Assembly: GCF_905220365.1 (NCBI RefSeq)
Contig: NC_061129.1
Location: 13,702,803-13,766,802, forward strand
Length of the DNA stretch: 64,000 bases
Direction of reading: 5' to 3'
From: Vanessa cardui
Lineage: Eukaryota; Arthropoda; Insecta; Lepidoptera; Nymphalidae
The notes below the pieces were generated by a model. The model was not told the DNA's origin and did not search any database. It was given only the letters and a program-made list of their open reading frames with translations. Shown here in pieces: positions 56,942 through 64,000 of this stretch. Made by a program: the position numbers and the translations under genes. Position 1 is the stretch's first letter, and each line of letters opens with the position of its first letter.

Positions 56942-59228
56942 CTGGAATGTAGAAAAATATACATAATAAAGATAACAATTTTCTTAATATTACAAAAAGA
57001 GAAATCGACTTCGAACAAAACACTATTTTAAACAGATTAATATGCACTAAAAAGGAATTAAAATAATTTTGTATCCAAGATATCTTTTAGAGTCCTCCTA
57101 AGTAAAATTAAATGAAAAACATTAGACTACTCAAAAGTCGATTTACGATTAAATTATGTAGCTACAATTAAAAGAAATACAGACGAATTGATAACCCTTC
57201 TTTTAGAAGTCGGTTGAAAATAATAGTATCGATTCAATAATATCAATAATAGTAAGATATATCGTTACGAAAGCGTAAATTGAAAACAGGCAAACATCGA
57301 TTTCAACGACTACCATACGAATAATTAATCAACACGACCAATTATTATTTGCAAGAGTTTATCGGCATAAATTTAAATAATAATTTACACACCGTCATAA
57401 ATTTTATATTAAAATAAGCAACGCAAATTGAAAAAAAAATCACATTGAATGCTTTGTTCTATCAGGCTAATTAAACAAAAGTATTATATCATACATTATA
57501 TAATATATGACTAATCTATCTATTTATAGATATATTTTTCAGAAACCTAAGTGAATAGTACTTAACCAATTTACAAAAAAAAATTAACATAAAAAGGCAC
57601 CGCGTTTCGGAGGCTTTTTTTAGTATATAATACACAGTCGAAAGGGACGTAGCTTGCCGATGGTGGCTTGTATTGCTTATTGAATATATTATATATAATG
57701 ATATATTATATATTATGTTACACAGGACACAAACTTACGTGTCAGATACAATACTCTAAACGCGTCTAAAAATCCCGGCTCTTTAAAGTTAATTTCTTTT
57801 TTACTTCCAGAATGACTTCGAGAGCGGGATTTCGAACGGGACCGGGATCGAGATCGGGATTGAGATCCGTGTCGAGATCTCGTTCGTGACCGTGAGTGAG
57901 TTTTAGACACACTTCTCGATCTTGAACGTTTCATGTCCCGTCTGGCTTTGCGTTGTTTAGAGCGGCTGCTTCTATAAACAAGAAATATATTATTATACAA
58001 CGGTAAATTGAAATTACACGTATTTGTAAAATGTGTTTAATGAGTATCTTGGGGTAAACATTGGCCCTTTATAGCACGTAATTTAAATGAATATTTTCGA
58101 AGATATTACAGATTTTAAATTGAGCGAATTAGCGGCTCTTATTATGTGATGACAAAAAAGGCTATGTACGTTGTCAGACATTCTGTAGTATATTTAGTAT
58201 CAGCATTGCACCCGTGCAAAACAAATATAATTTTTAGCGGAAGTACCGAAGAAAATTCGAAAATAAATTTGTTTTTTTAATCTATTCAATAAAAAGAAAA
58301 AACAAAATACATACTTTTTTATAATAACGAAAATTTAGAATTTTTTTTTTTTTAAATTGGCTTAAAAGAGGGCAGCTAATTTTCTAAGCCTCGATACCTT
58401 ACCATTTTGGGATGGTGTTTCGATTTCGACCTCGTGGAATATTAACCCTATATGAGTAAGGTATAAGTGATCCTTACAACCCTGTTAATCCCACGGTCTT
58501 GTTATTTATATATTTTTAAGTACACGATAGAAAAACATACGTAATATATTTTCAGATTGAACTAATTGTTAAAGTTGTTACTCTTCAGATTAAGCATCGT
58601 AAGTTCAAATCCTTGCAAGACACATTTAGTTTTTGAATATTATTAAATATAATATATGTGTGTCCGTCTTTCAAAGATCATTGTATAATTTGTAATTGCA
58701 ATAACGCGGATGAAGTGAAAAGCTAGTATTTAATAAGACGATCATATATTTTATTTATAAACATCGATTAAGTAAATAATAATGTTTCAGAACAAGACTT
58801 TAAAATGTGTACGATTTTATGAAGCCTGTCAATGCTTCAAAACTTTGAAATCATATCAAAAACTTGAATTTTCACTAATTATTTTTAAGTCAGTTTTAGC
58901 CATACATAAGAAAATATCAATTACAGACATACGTATATACTTATGGACTGTCTACTATAGTGATAATATTTAGCTATTGTTTTTAAATGCAACGTGGAAA
59001 GCGGGATTGATCTTATAATACGTCATAAATGCTTCTGTGACATTATTTAATTAAAATTTATAATCAATTTGATAGTTACAAATATATCATAATTCACCTC
59101 TTAACGCCTCGTTCTCCGTTCAGAGGTCCCAAACCATAATACTCCCCGAATCCATCGCCATGATCCGGATACTCCATTTCTGGGGGACGCACTTGTGGGA
59201 AGGGATATGCATAAGCATAACCTTCCAT
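56625..59228 (-). CDS. RS-domain protein gene, three coding exons, 226 aa, family not recognised
   Basis: Join of 59228-59098, 57971-57739 and 56941-56625 on the minus strand (131+233+317 nt = 227 codons). Donors read GAG|GTGAAT and CAC|GTAAGT; acceptors read TTTATAG|A and CATTCCAG|C after pyrimidine-rich tracts, and the two split codons (R44, P122) keep frame. The ATG is the first after an in-frame TAA about 100 nt upstream. Residues 1-43 are acidic, rich in Tyr, Pro and Gly. Residues 44-101 are an RS domain, with a core of RS dipeptides at about 82-96. Residues 103-121 hold a hydrophobic patch (FLDAFRVLYL). Residues 123-226 are basic and charged, ending KLKRWEVILYKKLGFIQAV. No RRM, zinc finger, signal peptide or membrane segment is seen. 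RS domains are known to be phosphorylated and to bind splicing partners in nuclear speckles, so a role in nuclear RNA processing is inferred. A large SR-repetitive or splicing-accessory protein is the alternative. Confidence is high that it is a gene, low for function. Confidence 0.85.
56942..57738 (-). other. Intron 2 of the RS-domain gene
   Basis: 797 nt, AT-rich, with GTAAGT donor and TTCCAG acceptor. A run of TATA-type repeats lies at 57680-57720. No other gene or recognisable repeat was seen inside. Confidence 0.75.
57739..57971 (-). CDS. RS-domain gene, coding exon 2 (RS repeats)
   Basis: Encodes the whole RS domain, starting SSRSKQRKARRDMKRSRSRS and running through alternating Arg-Ser to SHSGSKK, then NFKEPGFLDAFRVLYLT. 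The acceptor is TTGTTTATAG|A and the donor CAC|GTAAGT, a perfect consensus. GC content is higher than in the flanking introns. Confidence 0.85.
57972..59097 (-). other. Intron 1 of the RS-domain gene
   Basis: 1,126 nt, AT-rich, with GTGAAT donor and TTATAG acceptor. It may contain a very decayed SINE-A head at 58567-58640; otherwise nothing recognisable. Confidence 0.7.
58567..58640 (+). repeat. Decayed SINE-A head (possible)
   Basis: Resembles the tRNA-like head of SINE-A: a 'cttcagattaagcatcgtaa' region followed by a B-box-like GTTCAAATCC and GCAAGCAC-like sequence. Heavily diverged. Confidence 0.35.
59098..59228 (-). CDS. RS-domain gene, coding exon 1
   Basis: Encodes residues 1-43 plus two bases of codon 44. 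It begins MEGYAYAYPFPQVRPPEMEY and is followed by a Gly/Asp/Tyr-rich stretch. The donor is AAGAG|GTGAATT. A possible acceptor (TTTATTTTTAG) lies about 30 nt upstream of the ATG, so a separate 5' untranslated exon is possible. Confidence 0.8.
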
Positions 59229-60377
59229 TAACACATTGATTATAAAATACAAATATTTTCCTAAAAATAAATTATTTTTGTATATTATTATTAGAGTCTC
59301 GACACTGTCAAATTTTGTTTTTTAATTATCTGACAGTTTTCTCGATTGAAAAAAGGTTCTGTAGGATGTTGATATACTCTTTGATTAATTGAAATTGTTA
59401 TATGATTCGACTGATGAGAAAAGAGTTTAAATTAAACTTCAAATTTCCGACAAGCTAAGATTAAAAATATTTTTCATTTTTAGAGACCCATTCTTCAATA
59501 CATATTTCGTTGCTTCTCATATATATAATACACTTTCACGTTTACAATATTATGAGTGAATTAATTAATATATTAATTAGTAAGACAAAGATTTGAAAAA
59601 ATATTCATAAGAACTTCGGGTCGATTATACAACTTGCCCGTTATATATAACGATTTATCATTCAAAATTGGAGTTAAATGTTCGGACCGATTGGGGACAA
59701 AAACAATAAATTTAAGATTTACGACACTTTATAATTGGAATCGATTCGGAGGCAAAAAGTGTACGCGATTAACTTAGCGATTTGAAAGGAGGAAAAATCG
59801 AAAAGTAAGATAAATTAGGAATCGATGAATGCTTAATGGTTCCTTCCATTAGAGGGTTTTGAGTTTGTGGAACACTTTAAAAAAGAAAATTTTTAACTAC
59901 TCCCCTCTGAAGTTTGAGCGTACAAAGATATAGGACGTTTCTGGATATGGTAAGTGGTAACAAATACATAGAATATGGCAAAAACACATAATCGAGTTAT
60001 CACTTCTTTATTTGATTGAATCTATTACATCGAAAACATCGTATTGAATTGGTCGTTGTAGTAAACTGAAATGAAGCTTAAATTCTTTGATGTTGAGGCA
60101 ACTTTTTTTTCTTATAATTTTATTTGCATCATCATTTATTATTTTAACGTGTTAAATTTAATTATAATTCTAATTCTTATAGTCGTTTACGTTTAATAGC
60201 TATTAATTTAGCTAAGCTAAGCTATTAATATTAATAGCGTTTTACTTTTTTAAGAGTTTCAATAAAAATTGTAAAGAATAAATATATTGCATAGGTGACA
60301 AAAATTCCCAGTTCTGGAGCAGACTTGATTTTGTATTACATAGCTCTGTGCACTAATGGATTAAAAGTCCTCTAGAT
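59229..60377. other. Upstream region of the RS-domain gene
   Basis: AT-rich. An inverted pair ACTGTCAGATAATT/AATTTGACAGT-like sits 60-110 bases above the ATG (59302-59345). No clear TATA box or initiator could be assigned. Confidence 0.4.
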
Positions 60378-60550
60378 GGTACGTGGTCACTAACGAAATC
60401 ATTAATTTAGGTAATATTGATTATTACTTGCATCGACAATATGTCAACCTAAGTTGTTCTTGTATCTGGGACACTCGTCCTTTCCGAAACATAACGAGCA
60501 CCGAGAATTGGTACCTACTAAAACGGGCTTACACAAAACCCTATCCAAGC
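60378..60550 (-). mobile_element. SINE-B remnant, heavily decayed
   Basis: GATGGTACGTGGTCACTAAC at one end and TTGGTACCTACTAAAACGGG plus CTTACACAAAACCCTATCCA at the other match SINE-B ends at the right spacing. Confidence 0.6.
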
Positions 60551-61658
60551 ACGATCACCACTAACGACCAAAACCAAGATTTTAAGGCAAATACAAAAAA
60601 TACCATATATTTTTTGTCCTACTTAAATAGAATATAATTTCATGTAATTTAGAACACAAGAATTACCTGCAGGTAAACCTACCTGTTCCATCAACTCTAG
60701 CTCAAGGAACTTTTAAGTAGAATACCGTTCCCTAACTTTGCTCGCAGTCTATTCTTATATTTTAATATTCCTCAACTTCAACCCATTGAGGTCTATACTT
60801 TATTAGGTACAGGCTAGTGTTTTAACTTCGTGTCTATAAATTTAAATATAAGAATTTCCTCACAGCGATATTATTCATTCATATTCGCGTTGTATAAAAT
60901 ATAGTTCGGAACGCTTTTACGGTAACCTACCTTTCAACTTAATGGGAGAAACTATGAAGCTACATATTTTAAGAGCAGTGCCGGTTACTGCATTCGTTCG
61001 TTAGACTTTAGTTTTATTATTTAATATATATAAGAAATTATATAATATACATAAAAATTGATCCATAAATTTCAGATTTGTGAACACAAATTTTGAAAAT
61101 CGAATTCTGAAAAAAGGAGGAGGTTATCAATTCGTCTGTATTTTTTTTTTTTGGTCAAATTATGATTCTTGTTTATGACTCATTACTTATTTGACGAAAC
61201 AAAGATAGTTATATCCATTGGTTACGTATGAAAAAACAAATGAAGATATTAAATTATTTTAAAACCTCTAAATTGAATTACTAAAACAATCGAAGTCATT
61301 TATTTAAAACCAATCTGGCTATATAAAAACAAACAGGCGGACTGCTGTTTATCTATGATAGTAAATTAAAAATTATAAATAGTACTCTGTTTCAGCAGTA
61401 ATGTTATAAGCTATTAAATTAAAATGCATCAAAATTAATTTAATTAATTTGGTATAAAATTTTCTATAACACCTACTTATGATTTTAAAGCCTAGATCTT
61501 GGTCAGGTTACCTAAAACTGAGAGATTTTAAATCCACCTCTCTCAGAGTAACCACCCTTGGTTTGAAATTCACGGTCGTGTTATAAATACGAAAAAATGT
61601 AATATTTCTTAAGGCAACTAGCTAATACACCCGCTTATGCTTGCTATATGCTTTGCAA
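60551..61658. other. Unassigned DNA
   Basis: No gene or repeat recognised. Confidence 0.5.
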
Positions 61659-61952
61659 GGTTTGTATAAAGTAACAGCCTGTAATTTCCCACTGCTGGGC
61701 TCCTCTCCCATTAAGGAGAGGGCTTGGAATATATTACACCACGCTGTTTCAATGCGGGTTGGTGGAATGCACTTGTGGCATGTAGTCACATGCAGGTTTC
61801 CTCACGATGTTTTCCATCACCGCCGAGCACGAGATGAATTAAAAACACAAATTAAGCACATACATAGTGGTGCTTGCCTGGGTTTAAACCCGAAATCATC
61901 GGGAGAGTAAGATGCACGCGTTCTAACCACTGGACTATCTCGGTTTGTATAA
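61659..61952 (-). mobile_element. SINE-A copy with 11-bp target duplication
   Basis: GGTTTGTATAA at 61659-61669 and again at 61942-61952 flanks a minus-strand SINE-A. Plus-strand tail GTAACAGCCTGTAATTTCCC, head end CTAACCACTGGACTATCTCG. An extra GGGAGAG interrupts the region after the B box. Confidence 0.85.
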
Positions 61953-62424
61953 GGTAATCGTAATACTTGTAACGATTATTTATTTATATAACAATATTAC
62001 TTTGGGTGCCCTCCGACAGTAAAGGTCCCAATGAGCAGAATATCTTTCATTCTTTTCTTTTTTTCAATATCTTCGTATTTCAGCCAATTTACACAAAACC
62101 GCTATAAATTGCACAGCCCGATCATGAATCATTCCGTTCATTAATTAAAAACCGTATGATAACAAAAGTAATTCGGTGTTTCAGTTAATCGCGTAGAGAT
62201 ACTTACAGAAAGACGCAACGATTTTGTTTTATAATACGTAATCTTATATTAATATCGTAAACGAATTTTTGTCCGTGTTTGCGGGACAATATTAGCACAT
62301 AAAAAATCGATTATGATCACATTTTGAAGAGCTGTAACAATTTACTAGTTTGGTATAATTTGACAAATACTTAATTGTAGAGCCAATAAAGTTACTGTCG
62401 ATTGGAGAGCGGTACAGTATTACA

Positions 62425-62723
62425 TTTTTTTTATGTTATAAGTTGGCGGACGAGCATATGGGAGCACCTGATTGTAAGTGGTCATCATCACCCATAGGCA
62501 ATGACGCTGTAAGAAAAATTAACTATTCCTCACATCGTCAATGTGCCACCAACATTGGGAACTAAGATGTTATGCCCTTTGTGCCCTTTGTGTGTAGTTA
62601 CACTGGCTCACTCACCCTTCAAACCGGAACACAACAATACTGAGTACTGTTATTTGGCGGTATAATAACTGATGAGTGAGTGGTATCTACCCAGACGGGC
62701 TTGCACAAAGCCCTACCACCAAG
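62425..62723 (-). mobile_element. SINE-B copy, full length
   Basis: TTTTTTTTATGTTATAAGTT to CACAAAGCCCTACCACCAAG. It has a short internal duplication, GTGCCCTTTGTGCCCTTTGT-like, near 62577. Confidence 0.87.
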
Positions 62724-63153
62724 ACAACTATCCTTATTCATACATACAATGTTATATATTAACTTGTACATAAGAAAAAAAATAAAAACGTAAACAAAAT
62801 TAAATTGTTATCGACAAACTAAATTTACAAAAAGCTGATACGATAGGTGAAATCGTTCAAAATCACATACAACTTTTTATTCGTAGTATCACAGAAACGG
62901 TGGCTCGGAGATAAAAGTATAAATACATTTTTTTGTAGACAGTTTCCTGCTCCACAACTTTTATCTAACGTATTTTCGTGATAAAAGTTACGATTCTGCT
63001 GAAAATCGTGATATACTAATTTTTTTTACCTTTGACCTTGAGTTGTTTTTTCCATACACATTTATGGTGGGTTTATTCCTGTTTTCGGATCTAATTTGGA
63101 CGGATTAAATACTAAATATTTCTGTTTGATGATACAATATTCATAGAGTGCAA

Positions 63154-63202
63154 GTCCGGCAGGTACCCAACCTGACAAACTTGCACAAACCTATCAATTA
63201 AA
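63154..63202 (-). mobile_element. SINE-B end fragment
   Basis: GGCAGGTACCCAACCTGACA then AACTTGCACAAACCTATCAA corresponds to the first 50 bases of SINE-B on the reverse strand. Confidence 0.5.
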
Positions 63203-63698
63203 TGTTACCAGATTTCCATACTGAAACGAATAAAAAAAATTTGCTTTCATCATCGTTCTTTCATTAAACAGAAGACATGATCTGTGTCAGATTTCATCTG
63301 ATTCGCGTATATGCAATCCTATAACAAGTGCTCTTCGAGATCACTTTGTTGATTGGATTCAAAAGTCTAACCCAATTGATGTCATACACTCTCGAATTTA
63401 CCCAATTTTGGCTTGGTTGAAACAGATACCTTAAAATAAGTCTGTACTAATATTCATTTATTATTATATATGCGTTTGGAACATGTCCCACTGCTGAGCT
63501 AGAAAAAGCCTTGGAACTTATCGCCTTATTCTTAACTTGATCTACCATGCGGAATCAGTTTGGATTAGTTAATACGTTCTCAACTCGTTTCAATGAGTCA
63601 TAACCGAAGATTTGGCTTAAACCTATCAGCTTACGTTAATGGTAGTATTACCAATTACTGAATTTTTATGTTGAAAAAGAGTAACTATTGAAATTTTT

Positions 63699-63842
63699 TG
63701 TCGGTGCTTTTTGTTCTTTATCTGCATTCTAAACCGTTGGTAGCATGACTTAGTAAATAAATAAATAATATAGTTTAATAAATGACGATTCAAATGCGCT
63801 TGTAAAGGCTTACTTGAATAAAGTATATTTAGATTATCTTGC
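63699..63842 (+). repeat. Family-C copy with AAAT expansion
   Basis: CTAAACCGTTGGTAGCATGA, an (AAAT)n insertion, then AAATGACGATTCAAATGCGC and TACTTGAATAAAGTATATTT. Confidence 0.7.
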
Positions 63843-64000
63843 CCATTTTTTGGATAAAAAAATGCCATCTATCACAGTAAAACAGCATGATTATGTACTC
63901 ATTTAATAATTAGCAGGTAAGTACAGTTGCGGAAGTCAGTTGCCCAAGCCCATAGTTTCCTTTTCTTAAGATTATAATTGAGCTACTGAAATCGCAAAAA

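Noticed and set aside
1..64000. CRISPR array, rRNA genes, bacterial operon features or a defence system
   Set aside because: Nothing of the kind is present; this is insect nuclear DNA dominated by dispersed repeats.
1..64000. LTR retrotransposons or endogenous viral sequences
   Set aside because: No paired long direct repeats, primer-binding site or recognisable gag, protease, integrase or envelope frames were seen.

Overview
The window looks like nuclear DNA from a lepidopteran insect, most likely a butterfly. It is AT-rich and gene-poor. It is studded with dispersed repeats that I recognise in style from lepidopteran genomes: tRNA-derived SINEs, short 3' ends of non-LTR retrotransposons, MITEs and a mariner. 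Nothing bacterial, viral or organellar was seen. No species, chromosome or sex linkage can be read from the sequence alone.

Only one gene is well supported. It is a three-exon minus-strand gene (59228 down to 56625) for a 226-residue protein with a central arginine/serine-repeat (RS) domain. All splice phases agree, an upstream in-frame stop precedes the first ATG, and a poly(A) signal lies 12 bases after the stop codon. I do not recognise the family. It has no RNA-recognition motif, and the N- and C-terminal parts match nothing I know. A second possible coding exon (36893 to 36701, minus) is much weaker.

The rest is mobile-element archaeology. DNA transposons with diagnosable ends are: a 955-bp internally deleted mariner (50780-51734, TA target duplication); a 1,508-bp non-autonomous hAT-type element (10726-12233) with a perfect 8-bp target duplication and AAGACC-type arrays at both ends; a 595-bp piggyBac-type MITE (19240-19834) with perfect 19-bp inverted repeats and TTAA on both sides; a 440-bp element with 70-bp inverted repeats (37671-38110); and two copies of a MITE whose ends begin GTACGACAC (18670-18987 and 52704-53045, TA on both sides). 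Retroelements include about 14 copies of a tRNA-derived SINE (here SINE-A), about 14 copies or fragments of a second SINE-like family (SINE-B), a third tRNA-headed SINE (SINE-J), remnants of a LINE reverse-transcriptase ORF, and several 3'-end families (C to I, named here only for cross-reference).

Several insertions are nested and can be reconstructed. The hAT-type element sits inside a family-C copy. A truncated LINE tail sits inside a SINE-B copy with a 14-bp target duplication. One SINE-A sits inverted between the head and tail of another. Four strong hairpins or palindromes are not explained by the named families, and some unique, GC-richer stretches are candidates for conserved regulatory DNA.

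Layout: 1-9 kb, SINE and LINE-end fragments; 9-13 kb, the hAT-type element and its host repeat; 13-21 kb, SINEs, a palindrome, a MITE and the piggyBac-type MITE; 21-35 kb, mostly unique DNA with SINE-B copies and the SINE-A nest; 35-46 kb, mostly unique DNA with the 70-bp-TIR element; 46-55 kb, dense SINEs and the mariner; 56-59.3 kb, the RS gene; 59-64 kb, sparse SINEs.
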